DNA of 64,000 nt from the NCBI RefSeq assembly GCF_036370855.1, contig NC_088101.1, positions 67,765,559 to 67,829,558 on the forward strand, written 5' to 3'. Numbering within the stretch: the first letter of the stretch is position 1; the number at the start of each line of letters is the position of its first letter. The notes under the pieces were generated by a model that saw only the letters and a list, made by a program, of their open reading frames with translations, was not told the origin of the DNA and made no database searches. Positions 49,853-63,700 of this stretch are shown one piece after another. Made by a program: the position numbers and the translations under genes. The DNA comes from Dromaius novaehollandiae. Its lineage: Eukaryota; Chordata; Aves; Casuariiformes; Dromaiidae.

Positions 49853-49897
49853 AGAGAGAGAGAGAGAGAGACACTCTCTCTCTCTCTCTCTCTCTCA
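49853..49897. repeat. (GA)n followed by (TC)n, palindromic microsatellite
   Basis: About nine GA units (to 49871) and about eleven CT units (from 49874), separated by a few bases, so the two arms can pair with each other. An AT dinucleotide run precedes it at 49834-49846. Confidence 0.9.
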
Positions 49898-52800
49898 CAC
49901 CATACCATTCCTCAGCTTCCACCGAAAACCTGGAATCACTCCAAACTGCTCCAGCATCCTCACGCCTTGAGAATGAACTTCACATTTTTCAAGTATTGGC
50001 CTTGAGCCAAGAACACCTCTTTTGCAATCCCTGAGAAAGTCCATTCACCTTTTTTTACCCAGCTCAGAAGCCTTAAAAATATTTCCAAAACATTCAAATA
50101 ACAGTGAACTTCAGCAATTTGCCTTAATAATTCTATCTTCACTTGGCCTATAGCCTGACATAATTTTTGGCCTATAATAAGAATAGCATGCCTCTTGCTG
50201 TAAATAATGCTCTCCAGAGAAACAAAAAGCAAAATCAAGCCATTGAATTTGAATACGGACGGAATAACAGCTGAGAGGAATGAGAATATGTGGGCGATGC
50301 CGACACGTGGGAAGGCAGAGAACTGGGAATGGGAAGACATATTTGAGTGGCAAACTTGGACTTGCTAGGTAAGAAGAATGGGCCTCAGAAGAACAGTATG
50401 GGAGATGATGCAACAAAAAAAGTCTGTGGCAAAGCAAAACATTCACTTTTAATGCTGGAATATAGAAAGACTAACTAGTCTTATTCTGAAGAATACAAAA
50501 ACACAGCAGAAATCATGTGCTGAGATCTTAATAATCTCCTCTTTTTTCCTTTTTGTCTTACACAAGTGTGAAGCGCTCTCAATGGGAAAACTACAGGAAA
50601 AAAACATGCTTTCTACACGGGAAGCAAGCGCCAGATTTTCAAAAGGCACAGACTGCCTGCTCCATTGGTAAAGTCTTGCCCACAAATATCAAAATGTCAA
50701 ATCATTTCAAACAGGACCTCCAAAACGGTCAGTGCTTTTGACTGACTTAGCAAGGGGCTAACATTTTTCCATATCACAGAAGTTACTGAATAGCAAAATC
50801 AATTGCTTATTTATTCAAATCTCAAAGAAAATAAACCAGTTATAACATGGTAAGTATCGGAGTCTTTGTTGCAGAACATTTTAGAGGAACTTTTTCATAA
50901 GCTACAGAAGACAGCTCCAATATCCCAGCATGGACTGTGGAAACAGACCCTAGAGAAGTGCTCAGGAGGAAGCTTTCCTGGAGGAAGTTATCCCATAACT
51001 GCTTAATGCACCAGTTCCAGCTCCCTCTCCTGAAGCACAAACCTCCAGCAATAAGGTACCTCTCCTAGACTGGTGAGTGCCATGTAGAACCCAACAGCTG
51101 ATTAAGTGGCAAGTCCCACTCCCGTTAAACAAGGCTGTCAAATTAAAGGGTTTTGAAACGTGCAGTGTACTTAGAAGAAAAAGCTTATGGGAAGCATAGG
51201 CTTATTATAGGATAGATGGCATGATTAAGAATACTAAATTAAATACAGGATAGAGTGACTAGAAGTTTTACTTCCTCGTTGGTCTGGGGGAAATAATACA
51301 GAAGCAGAAATCTAATGGAAAGAACTTCAGATTTGTATAACATCTCTGGAGAAGTTTTACAATACGCTATGCACTTCATTGAGAAAGAACTTCAGAAATG
51401 CCAACCGCTGCTCTCCAACTATACGAAGTGACGAGGAAGTTTGACAAGAGGTTAAAAATACAGGAAGATCTGCTTTTCTAATTTCTACCAAATAGGTGGC
51501 ACACTGAAAGCCATCAAAATGCAGGCTGTGGATGAAGAAATACTGCTGTTTCAGCTACCGTAGGTAAACTTTGCTTAGAACTATAGCACACAAGAAAAGT
51601 TCTGTGCTTTGCTTAATCTCAGTTCTGAAACCACTGTCAATCGGTAGGTGCAATGCCCTCCTAGATCCCCAGCATAGCCACGAAATTTGTGGGAGCACAT
51701 GAAAAGAGGTGAAAAGGCTGGAGTTGGACAATGAGACAAATGCCTTTTAAAGAAATAAATTAAAATATGACAAATTATTTACATGCAGTTTTTGATCATT
51801 TTTACTCAACTTTAAATCAACAACTGTTATTGCATAAACTGTTATTTGGAAAGGCAGAGAGTCTTCCAAATGTGTGTTGGGCCTTTCACACAAAAAGACG
51901 CCAGTCATAACCAGGCCTACTACTTCCACCAAAATAAACAAAAATACTTTTTGAAGAATTCATTTCAAGTTACTAGGTGGCCAGTTACCATAACCTACTG
52001 CTAGCTGTGTACTAAGCTCACCACTAACATTCACCTCGCAAAGCTGCTTATAAATTTACTTCATTTACTGAGGTTATTGAAGAACAGGGAAAGTGAAATA
52101 CCAGGTTTTCTAGTCAGCTTGTGTAGAGGAATAATATAAAATTACTCATTTCAGCAGTGAACTGAAATACCACTTGAAGAAAAGCAGAGGGAAAGAGATT
52201 TCAAATACCACACTGGGAATCTATTTTCTGTGTCTTTTTTAATCCTCTTTATCCTCTGTCCGCTTCCAGCTTCAATGTACGTATTACAGGCAAATTACTG
52301 AGGTACTGAAGCAGTACTGAAGAGAGTTCATACTCATAGATTTTAAACACATTTAAAATTATCAAAGCCAATATATACAATAGTGTGCACGCACAGGCCA
52401 TATGAAACAGATCCCAGGAGTTATCCCTAAATCCTCTATTCTTTAAAAGCATATCATACAGGTTAAACAGTATATTACAATTTACGTAATGGTAAGGCTC
52501 AGTGCTGTGTTGTTTTTGCAGATATCTACATTTAGAACAACAAAAGTTACGTCTACAGTAAAACAAAAGCAGCAGATACAGGTTTTACAACACAGAGATT
52601 TTCTCTTAATGCAAATATATTTTCCTGCACATAGATTTCTGTGAGGAAAAGATGCAAATACTGACAGGATTTCTGTGCACTTCTCTTACACAACCATACT
52701 CGCTCACAAACATTTTAGAAAACAACTCCCAAGAGAAAAAATCATCCATCACTAGGAAACATTATTCCATCTGGTGGTTTCACATACACAGAGAGAATTC

Positions 52801-54731
52801 CTATGCATTAGAAAAATTGCCATTTATGATCCTGCATGACCTGGCATATAAAAAAGACCACAAAATATCATCCAGCAGTTTCTGCTATGATTGGTCTATG
52901 AAACACACAATAAATGTAGCTGCTGATTCACGTCACTTTTAATATTTGGTCACTGTTGGGGATAACTGAAGCATCTGATTTCTTCACTTTATCCTACGCT
53001 GATTTCCTTTATTTTTTAATGAAGCTGAAAATAGAGTATTGTTGATCTGCCAATGGCAAAAATGCGTAACTCAAAGTGATGTTCTGCAGGTTTAACACAT
53101 GCAATTAAAAAATACCCAAAGGACATTTTGAAGAGATTAATGCAAAAGACAGGTACAATTGGATACTTGAAGTCAGTGAAGATGCAAATAAACACAACTA
53201 GTTAATATTATTCATGCCTCCATGCACAGATGAAACACTTCATACTTACCTTTTCCATGGATGAGGGTATTGAATAAACAGACAATACCAAAAGCTAAAG
53301 CATAAAGACTTTCAGAAGGAAAATTTCATCTTCTCCAAGACAAATATGGGTTCAAAATCCACAGGTCAGATAATTAAGGGAAACACAGAAAGCTGTATTA
53401 GTAGGAACATCCAGTGCTAAAAAAAACCACACACTAGAAACACAAACTAACAAGAAAGAACCAAAATAAACAAAATTATATTGTCAGAAGAAAGGCTAGA
53501 TGATGGAAAAAGTCTTCCCTCAGCCACTGCTATAATGTGAAACAGTCTTAACTCTCCATAAAGTTTTGGATAGATTCGTTTTCTCAGGCTAACCCCCTAC
53601 TCCCCTATATATATTTTTCCACCTTTGCCCTCCATTGATCTTTGCTGTTTGTCAGAACTTAAAGCCATGCAGCCTAATATGACCCAACCTGTACTGTGAA
53701 TCTTCCTAAACACTGTCGCTTTATCTGGGTAATGTCTGAGAAAAAGAAGTTTATAAATTCTTAGACTACTCATATCCTAAACATTTTAGGGTCTTCTGCT
53801 ATTTCCTTTCACTTAGCAAAACCACAGAAGTTGTCTCTGCTATTTCCTCAATAAAAATACTGATATAGCAATTATTCAGTTCTATGGGAGATGCAAAGAC
53901 ACTGAAGATGCAGATCCACTACTTCACAGTAGTACCTGTATCCTAAGTGTTCTCCTTTGTTATAAAATCTACTTAGATTTATGTACATGTATATGTATAC
54001 ATATATAACTAAAACCACAAAAAAATAATGCATTTCAGAGTTTTCCATAACCATCATACATCTGAGGCATGGAAATTACTGAACAAATGACAACTATTCT
54101 TGCTCCCTGCAGGTGCAGCTGTGTTCATAAGCACAATCCTTTAGAGCTGATGAAGATGGCAAAATGACACTTTCCAGAATCACCCATCAAGCCCCAGGCT
54201 GGTTCATCATTCACTGGGAACACACGCACTAACGGAATCACATGTAGTCATCAACTCACTCGCACTTTTGCCTGCTAGCAGCACTTAGGCCCTGATCCAG
54301 AGTGTCTACGGGTTAGTGGTCATAATAAACGTTGTTATAAAGACTTTGTTCTCAAGAGCTTAGCGTTTAATTAGATAATGCAAGCAATGCTGAAGGCATA
54401 CTCAAAAGTTAACCTATTTGAAACAAACTATAATTTCCACATCTACACACAATGTACACATACCCTCAGCCACCCTACTTTGAAATCCTACCGACCCAAC
54501 GTGCCCTCCTTCCTATCCATCTTACAAAAGGAGATAAAATTAACTGAAACCTCACCGAGGCAGAGGCACAACGGCAGCATTTCTCCTACCCCCAAAGCAC
54601 TTTTCTCCCCTGTGCAGGGTGAATGAGGGTGGTCCAACTGCACTGTGGCCTTTTGGAAGTAGAGGGCACAGCAGCAGCTGAAGTCACAAAATCAGAGTTT
54701 TTGATCAATACACAAAACATTCCCTCACTTC

Positions 54732-54755
54732 AAGGAGGGAAAAAAAAAAAAAAAG

Positions 54756-54786
<31 letters not shown>

Positions 54787-54790
54787 AAGG
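54732..54790 (+). repeat. 59-nt all-purine tract: A-rich then (GA)n
   Basis: Uninterrupted purines: AAGGAGGGA, a long A run, then about a dozen GA units. On the RBPJ transcript strand it is all pyrimidine. Confidence 0.9.
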
Positions 54791-55698
54791 TACTTAAAAC
54801 CCACCTGCTCCAGGGTGAATGCCACTGACCATGCACTATCACATCTTTGTATTGCATGATCCTGTACTGCTCCGGCCTATACTTACAGTCCAGTACTGGA
54901 AGTCCTCCAGAATAGGGAACATGTTACTTGTTTGAAACAAGTCTTCTACTGTACAGTACTATATACACTTTTGGCACTATATCAAATAATACTGACATAA
55001 ATACAATAGAAAAAGCTCTGGTTCATTTAGTCACACCCTCTCACTGGAAGTCACTGGTTCGATTAGAAACTCCCTCTCCCTTTTCTGACCCTCTTTCATC
55101 CTCCCACATTGCTTTCATTATTGTCCTCTCTCCTTTCCAATCCCCAGAAAAACAAAATCACAGAACCACAACTGCAATTTAAATACAATTTGCACTGTAT
55201 CAGTAGATATGCTCTCTTTTAAACATCCTAAATGAGTAAATGGATTCGCTTGTTTATAATAGTCAACCTACATTTGGAAAATCACAGTAAATCACTATAC
55301 TTTTACATGATTCCAAAAATCAAAGGTCCAGTCCAAAATGAAGTGTAAAGCATTTTAATCCAAATAGAATTTATACAACTCTGCCACACTAAGTCAGTCA
55401 AGAAAGTCAGTAATGACAGTTTACTTAAGAACAAGAAAGTGCCTGAATGAATATCTGAAGGTATATTTTCCCTGCTTTTAATTTTTGCTGTAGGTATGCT
55501 GCAAGAAGAATAGCCCAAAGATCTCAAGAATACTAAAGAACTTCGAAATTTTTGACTTAAAGCACACTATTGAAAAGGTAGAATGGTGTGGAGTTTGAGA
55601 AACATTACCAAAGAATTACTCCATTTATTAAGATCTCTTTAAATTTTGACTGAATCCCTAATAATGTTGGCGCAAATGTTCAGTGGAAACTACAGGGG

Positions 55699-55731
55699 TT
55701 TTTTTTTGTTTGTTTGTTTGTTTGTTTTTTT
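55699..55731 (+). repeat. (GTTT)n with flanking T runs
   Basis: Five GTTT units between two T runs in RBPJ intron 1. Confidence 0.85.
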
Positions 55732-58184
55732 ACACACTTACCTTAGCAACTGAAAGAGATATCAGCTTGAAAATCAGCATGCCAACAGAATCTCAGTCCC
55801 TAAAACACAATATAATTTGGCTCAGCTATTGTAACTGCATAGGGAATGTGCAATGTAAGGCTCATTAGTTTTATCTTCCATCCACTAGTTTGTCATCCAT
55901 CCACTCAAAACAAAAGAAAAAAGGGAATGTTAGGAAAGGTAAAAATTAATGCACATAGTTCACAAAATTAGGCACTATATAATGGTAAACTGCTAATACA
56001 TAAAAACAGTCTGAAGCACAGTTATAAAATGTAAGGTTCCACACTTACAGCTTTCAGTGACAACTACTTTGCTCAGCATACAGTTATTAGAATTTTTCTT
56101 TTACATCTAGTCCTGCAGATTTCCTCTTGGATCTCAAAGCACCGTATTTCTAACTTGGACATCACATGTGAATGGATATGAAAGTGAATTTGATTATTTA
56201 TTCTCAAGAAAGTGATTCTATGTCCCTACTACTGAACTGTAACTGAAGTGCCAATCTGCCTTTAGAAAACAAACAGCCTCCTTGTCTTTTAAGGAATTAA
56301 ATTTCTAAATACAGTAATAGCACAGATAGTGAGTTATAAAGCAATGCTTTTTACAGTTTATCTGCCTATAATTGTCAGTAAGATTTATTCTGACCCAGGA
56401 AATTCTTAGACACATGAGGAGCCATAGTTAATAAACCCATTAATTCTTGCCTCTGTTGCCTAATTACTTGACAAAAGTCACAAATTAGACACGAGAAAAG
56501 ACATGTTAGGCCACTTTCCTGCCAATATAGGAACCTCCTCTATACTCTAGTATCAGAGGTTTTGCTCAGCCTTGTTTTCAATGTTCAAATCTCTGCAATG
56601 TTCAAAGAACGGTTTCCTTTCTTCAAATATACCTTCTGGAATAAACACCTTAACTGGAAGATAAACATTAATCTTCTATACAGAAGGCAACTTACAAAAA
56701 AAAAAAAACCCGCAAAATCTTAAGGTTCAGGGATTTCTTAGAATTGCCAGTGTTCACTGGAATGCCAAAAATACATAATAGAAGCAGAAATTGTGAATGA
56801 CTTCGCAAGGAAGTGGTAAAGAACTGTACAGAACTTGCAGAGGAAGAAGAATCTCAAAAAGCTAGCTGAATCTCACTAACCATACAGGCAAATATCCATT
56901 TCTTTTCAACACCTCTTAAGGAGCGTCACAAGTTCTCCACAGGGATAGTAACAGGTCAGTTAGAAATTTCTAACCACTGTTCAATTAAGGTAATAGGTAA
57001 TCACTCTTCTGTGCACTTTTCCTTACCCTACATCCACACAAACAAGGGAGTTCCATTACTACAGCAACCACTTCCTATCAATGTAAGAACAAGGCGAACT
57101 TACTAATCCAAGCTGTCTCAAAAGCTGTCACTTAATGGCAGTCCCAGTCCTATCCCCTCAACTGCCTTCCACTGCACCAGCTCCAGAGCTTCTTAGGGAA
57201 CCAGTTCAGCCCATGAACCTGTCAAAACACTAACACACTGGGAAGCAGAGGAGAGAGGAGAGGAGAAGGGAAAAAATGTTTTTGGTTGCAGAAAGCTGTT
57301 AATTTACCTCAGCAAACTCACCTTTACCAGAAGTCAAAAGACGTTACATAGAAGAGGAGGCTAAGTTTGTTTTCCCTTAGATTCTAGCAAGCCTGTAAAC
57401 TCTCACAGGAGACAGTTTAGCAAATAAAGCACAGAAGAACATTACCTATAAAGTTAAAAAAGGGCACACCATAAAATTTTATTTTACAGTGACTTGAATC
57501 AGTTGTTAAAAATCAGGGAAGAAAATTAATCTTTATGTTCTAGGACAAGTGACTTCTTTGTTTTTTACATTAAGCATAACTACGAGAGTGTACTATCAGA
57601 ATAACATCATTAGTCAAAGTTTAGGTTAGAACAGTTATTAGACTACTTATCAGAATAAGTATCAGGCTGCTGTCACCCCAACTGCAGACAGACAACTTAA
57701 TGCAAAACAACAGCGAAGTATTCTAACATCTGTAAGGTTTAAGCAAACCAACTCTGACAAGTCTAGCTGTGACAGTTTAAGATACCATGGTCTCACATGT
57801 CTTTCCCACCTATCCTGCTAGGTCAGGATAAGCAAACATACCTGTATCCCAGCCACTTCAGTTCACAGTTAGGCTGTGGTTTCACAAACAGCTGAGCTGA
57901 ACTAATGATTTGTCACCACCAAGAAACAGAGGCCTTAACCGCCAGCATGCTCCTGGCTACCCTGTCCTGCCCTCATACCAAGCTCCTGCACTTTTCAGAC
58001 CCTCCCACAAATTGATTCAAATCAATAACTCAGGGGAAAAAAAAATTCTTTTGGGGGAGCAGGCAGAGTGAATTTCATTGACACAATCAGTACTCCAATG
58101 AGTGTCAGTGCCACTGCAATGCAGACAACAGGAACACCCAGAGGAGAGTACGATCTCCCATTTTGGCAGCAGCGTACTATCAGA

Positions 58185-59862
58185 AAGGTGGGCTTCTTAT
58201 GCCTTCTTCATCTACTGTCTTCTTTGCCTCAGTCTTCACTGAGGAGACTGGCCTACAGGAATCCCAAGCCCCGGTGCACAGAGGGAAAGTCTGGAGCAAG
58301 AGAGACATCCTTGGTGAAAGAGGATCAGGTTAGTGAACACTTAAACAAACTGGACATACACCACAAGTCCATGGACCCTGATGGGATGCGCCCAAGTGCT
58401 GAGGGAGGTGACCAACATCATTGCAAAGCCACTCTCAACTGTCTTTGAATCATGGTGGTTGGGAGAGATTCCAGAGTACTGGAAGACAGCAAACGTCACC
58501 CCTATCTTCAGAAAGGACCCAGGGAACTACAGCCCAGTCAGCCTCACCTCAATCCCCGGGAAGGCAATGGAGCAACTACTTCTGGATAGTATTTCCAGAC
58601 ACATGAAGGGCAGGAAGGTGACTGGGAGTAGTCGGCATGGATTTACAAAGGGGAAATCATGTTTTACCAACCTGATAGCGTTCTATAACAAGATGGCTGG
58701 CTGGGTGGATGAGGAGAGAGCAGTGGATGTTGTTTACCTTGACTTTAGTAATGGCTTTGACATAGCCTCCCATAACACTCGATACACAAGTTGAAATAGT
58801 ACAGGCTAGATAAGTGGTCAGTGAGTGGACTGAAAAATTCACTGAACTGCTGGACTCGGAGGGTTGTGATCAGAAGCACAAAGTCCAGCTGAGGCCTGTC
58901 AGTAGCGGTGCCACCCAGGGGTCAACACTGGGGACAATACTGTTTAACATCTTCATTAATAACCTGGACAACAGGACCGAATGCACCCTCAGTAAGTTCA
59001 CAGATGATATAAAACCAGGAGGAATGGCTAGTACAACAAAGCGTTGCGCTGCTATTCAGAGGGACCGTGACAGGCTGAAGAAATAAGCATAGAGGAACCT
59101 CATGAAGCTCAACAAAGGGAAGTACAAAGTCCAGGCACCAGTACAGGCTGGGGGCAGATGAGCTGGGGAGCAGCTTTGCAGAGAAGGACCTAGGGGTCCT
59201 GGTGGACAAGTTGAACATGAGCCAGTGATGTGCCCTCATGGCAAAGAAGGCCAACAGCCTCCGGGGCTGCATTAGGAAGAGTATAACCAGCAGTTCAAGG
59301 GAGGTGATCCTTCCCCTCTACTCAGCCCTGGTGAGGCCACATCTGGAGCACTGGGTCCAACTCTGGGCTCCTCAGTACAAGAGAGACATCAAGCTGCTGC
59401 AGCAAGCCCAGCAAAGAGCCCTAAAGATGATTAAGGGACTGGAGCATCTCTCATCTGAGGAGAGGCTGTAAGAGCTGGGACTGTTTAGCCTGAAAAAGAG
59501 AAGGTGTGTGTGTGTGGGGAAATCTTATCAATGTTTATAGACACCTGATGGGAAGGTGTCAAGAGGACGGGGCCAGACTCTTCTCAGTGGTACCCAGTGA
59601 CAGGACAAGAGGACATAAATTGAAACACAGGAAATTCCATATGAACATTAAAAACCACTTCCTTCACTGTGAGGGTGGCTGAACACTAGAACACTTTGCC
59701 CAGAGAGGTTGTGGAGTCTCTATCCTCTGAGATATTCAAAACCCAACTGGACACTGTCCTGGGCAACCTGTTCTAGCTGATCCTTCTTGAACTGGAGGTT
59801 TGGACCAGATAATCTCCAGACGTCCCTTCCAACCACAACTATTCTGTGGTGCTCTATAGATT
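58185..59862 (+). mobile_element. CR1-family LINE, 5'-truncated, inactive
   Basis: The 3' third of a CR1 non-LTR retrotransposon, antisense to RBPJ. It opens with the TGCCTTCTTTGCCTCAGTCTT-type text seen in CR1 ORF2. At 58381-58794 one frame carries reverse transcriptase parts including NVTPIF, GNYSPVSLTSIPGKAMEQLL, HGFTKGKSCFTNLIAFYNKM and the motif A region VYLDFSNGFD. A shift of frame follows. Then 58814-59086 has GATQGSTLGTILFNIFINNL and the catalytic box as FTDD in place of the usual FADD. Further stops precede 59238-59471 ([20 protein letters not shown], then [16 protein letters not shown] and a stop). The 3' end has the CR1-like CCCTTCCAACC followed by a decayed ATTCTGTG octamer. Full-length CR1 is about 4.5 kb, so most of the 5' side is missing. 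No intact ORF. Confidence 0.93.
59504..59518 (+). repeat. Short (GT)n inside the CR1
   Basis: A run of about six GT units within the CR1 body, an expansion after insertion. Confidence 0.7.
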
Positions 59863-60583
59863 CACTTTAGACATGTTTTTACTGTATTTTAAATTACTTA
59901 ATAAAAAACAGAATTTGTACATTCCCTCTGCTGATCTTATTTCAGGAGCTGTAAGCTCTGACAGAAATAGAATATACAGTGCAGAGGGTTCTTAACAGCT
60001 TAGACCACCAAAGCGAAAGTTTTAAGAGCCATACATAGAAATCTTTACAGCAATATTTTTACACTTCTAAACACCACCTTCAGGAAATGGAGACTATTTC
60101 GTATCATCCCCTTTCCTCCAGCAACTCAATCAGTTGAGTCAGCTTTTTATATTTTAGAACCTTTCTTTTTGAAACACGGTACTACTACAGAGTCTCTAAC
60201 CTTGCCTTTCATTGCCTTTCTTCCTCCAACTTCCATAGTGCAGTAATCCTTCAAAATGCAAAATAGAAGCAACTCCTGTTACTTATTAAAAGAAAGTTAT
60301 TAGAATAATAGAAGCTTACATCTATGCAAGTGTTTCACCCACTGATTCTACATTTGTAAAGCAGCAATTCATAAACGACATCAGTATTTAATTAGCAGAG
60401 AATAAGTATCAACTCATTATAAGTGGGTTTTCATTCACAGAATATTTTCCAAATTCTCAAATAAAATTTGTTTCTTCAGCAGACAAAAAGTGATGGAACA
60501 AACCCTATGAATACATATACTTTCAAACAAAGCTGTATTTGGCAACAACCTGTTTTACAAAATTGCAGGCTTTCCTAGATTTC

Positions 60584-60599
60584 GGGGGGGGGGGGGGGG
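60584..60599 (+). repeat. Poly-G run (16 G)
   Basis: Sixteen consecutive G on the + strand in RBPJ intron 1, 0.7 kb after the CR1. Confidence 0.9.
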
Positions 60600-60724
60600 A
60601 GAGGATTATTGCATCACCCAGGAATTATGTGGCTACACTAACATTAACTGTGTGCAGTTGCAAAATGACCTGTCACTATCCTAGAATTAATCAATCTCAA
60701 GTATACTATGTCATAATCAAGCTT

Positions 60725-60756
60725 ATGAATACATCATCCCATGAATACATCATTCC
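60725..60756 (+). repeat. 16-bp tandem duplication
   Basis: Two adjacent copies of ATGAATACATCATYCC differing at one base. Confidence 0.85.
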
Positions 60757-63700
60757 ATGGATATAAAAACAGCAGCAATAAACACATATCCCAGAAAACA
60801 TGGAGAATGAGAAGGCTCTTTTTCACATTCTAGGACAGCTAAACAATTTGGAGGCCATTTTTCGTCATCAACCTCTTTCACTGTAGTTGTGCTAACAGCT
60901 TCCTGCTGAGGAGCATTTTGTATAAGCAGAGTATTCTTAAAACTTGAAGATCACATAACTAGACAGTAAAAAGGTAATACTCCCTCTACAGCACAGAAAG
61001 CTGCGTTTTAATGAAAAAAATGTAAAAGATATGACAGTTGGGATTTTTTTTTGTTAAACTGATTCATAGGTAAGGTCATTACTTTATATTTCAACTGCAT
61101 CCCTGCAATGATTCAGAGCGTGCCCTCATAGGAAAGACATAGAAACTAAAATTCCTATTTAACAAACACAACTAATTTACTAGATTTTGTGAAAGGAAAA
61201 AGGGGATACATATAACAACAAACTTATGTTTAAATAATCTAAGTTAGAAGTTTATTTCATTTACTGCTATTTTTAATTGTAAAACTTTATTTTTTAAAAA
61301 TGCAAATTGCCAGAGAAATATAAGTCCTACAAAGTCTATCATCAAATATGCAACGTTTTTAATAACTGTTACAGTGGGTCAACACTCTCTAAACGAGATA
61401 ATTAAATTGACACTCCAAAATACATTTTTACTCTACATCATAGTGTATTTATAATAACCCTAAAAAAAGTTTAGATTTAGTGTCTGAGATGTCAGCAGGC
61501 AAACATCCTTTCTTCTGATACTATAGTATTAGAGTTCTTTTATGCAGTCATGTATGTTCCTCTCGTGCCAAAGTAGTTTTTATCGGGAAGTTTTCAGAAG
61601 AAAAAGATTCTGCAGAGCACAAATGCAAAGCAGTTATTATTGTCCATTTTTTTAAATGGAAATTGTGTGAATCATACTTAATTCAAGTTAATTCGAAGGC
61701 TTGCTTTTCAGGTTTGTCAAGTTTAAACTCCACACAGATGCAAATTACAGTTAAAACTTCTCCCTGCATCTTAATAAGGTACACTATAAACTATGAAGCC
61801 AACCTGAAAACAAGAATGTTTTTGCTGAAAATTTTACCAGACGTAGATATATTATGTCTTTAAAGAACTAACATTTTCAATGAAAGTTTTACCCAACAGA
61901 GCTTAACTTCTGCTTGATCTTGAGCATGTGTCTGCTACAACACTAGTTTCCCAGAATAATGCTTGTGCTGGCACAAATTTTTGTGTAAGGATTTTACTGC
62001 ACAATAAGTGTGCCTAAGCAGTGTTGTGAAGACTCCAACTGCTCAGCTCTGAACCCAACCTCTTTTCAAAACATTGTCTCATCCTTTCAAGTACATTCAA
62101 GCCAGAAGGGAAAGTAAATTCTCAAAACTGTTTTGAAGAGCTAAACCACCAAATTTAAGCAAAAATTTTAGATAGCAGCCACCAGTGCTTCACTCATATC
62201 TTGACTGGTTTAAAAATGATAGCTAACAAGGGACCACTGAGTGTGTAGTACATGTAATGCACTAATCAATAACGCGATTTCCTTTCTGCAAATCCTGCCT
62301 ACCACTGCTTCAAACAAGGCAGCCTGAGTTCTCCAAGAAAAACAGGAAAATTGTGGACAAATGCAGTCAATAAGGATTAAAAATCATATGGGGAAGTCCA
62401 GTTCATGAATTAAAACATGCAGAAGCCTGTGCAGCCAAGATAAATGAAAAAAAGTCTCAATCTAAACAGAATCAGGGGATGGTCTCCGTTAGAGAGACAG
62501 TATCTTCTTCCAAGGCATCAATGCATTCTGGGAAATACGGGCAACGTGATGTCTCCAGACAGTGGGATTAGTATTCTATTAACAGCTAAGTGTCCTTCAT
62601 TCTTTTCGTTTCCCAGTTTACTAAAAAATGAAGCTTATGGTATAAAACTGGTTTGCCATCCTTCCAATAATTCTGGAACCCACAAATCAAAAACTGAATT
62701 TAAAACAAAAGAAGAATTTGCAAAGATAATTAAGTTGTTACGAGTTTTATGAAAACTGGGTGCTGGATAGATATTTCCAAAATACTGATGTGATTGAAGA
62801 AAGACAAGAAGAACTTGGAAATTACATACTGTTTGACAGCTGGCAAGTCAGTTTGCATATGCCATTTGGCTGGACAGTAAGCATAGGCTTAGCTAAATTA
62901 CAAGTTACTACTTTGTTACTGTCTCTAAACTTTCCTCACAATAAAGGATACACACATAGGAAATATAGGTCTATTAGTGCTGCTGCTTGTAGAACGACTT
63001 GGGGAAAAAATATGTTACTTGACAACTGCATATGCAAAAAAGTCAAAACAAGTAAGGGAAATGCAGAGTGCCAATTTTAAAGTATTTAAATTATCTTATA
63101 TGGCTATAGGAAGCTTTAAATACTGTCATAATAGCTTACATGTATATCAAATATAATATCAGTTTCATCTTACAAGTCTTTTCAGTTTGTTGTCTACATG
63201 CTGGTCACTCAGGCATAAGTAAAAAGGAAAAAAAAAAAGCAGTTTGTTCAACTGTCGATTATAAGCAGAAGGTCTCCAGAATCCTAATGACAACTTACGG
63301 ATTCCAAAACACAACTCAACTGTAGAGTTACACACTTGTTTAGGGCCCCTGGCTTAAATGTATTCTTAAATAAAAAAAGCATGGGATGTATACTAATTTT
63401 ACTTATGACTAAAAACCCCTTGGAACAGGTATCAAATTATGTTATGTTTATTAGCCTGAAGAAGGCCTAATAAAACATTCTGGCAATTTAAAGATAAACA
63501 CCAGAAAGTGTTTCACTGTGTAGTTTAAATTTCTTATTTCTCCAGTGGTTCACAGGTTGTTGTAATAATTTGTGTGTCAAGTTACCACATTTTCTATAAA
63601 GCTGTCTAATTCTTTAAATGGATAGTATCACTGTGGGGACAGAGGAGGAACTACGGACTGCTTCTATGAGGAGGAGGGTAGTGGGAGAAGTGAAATGTGA

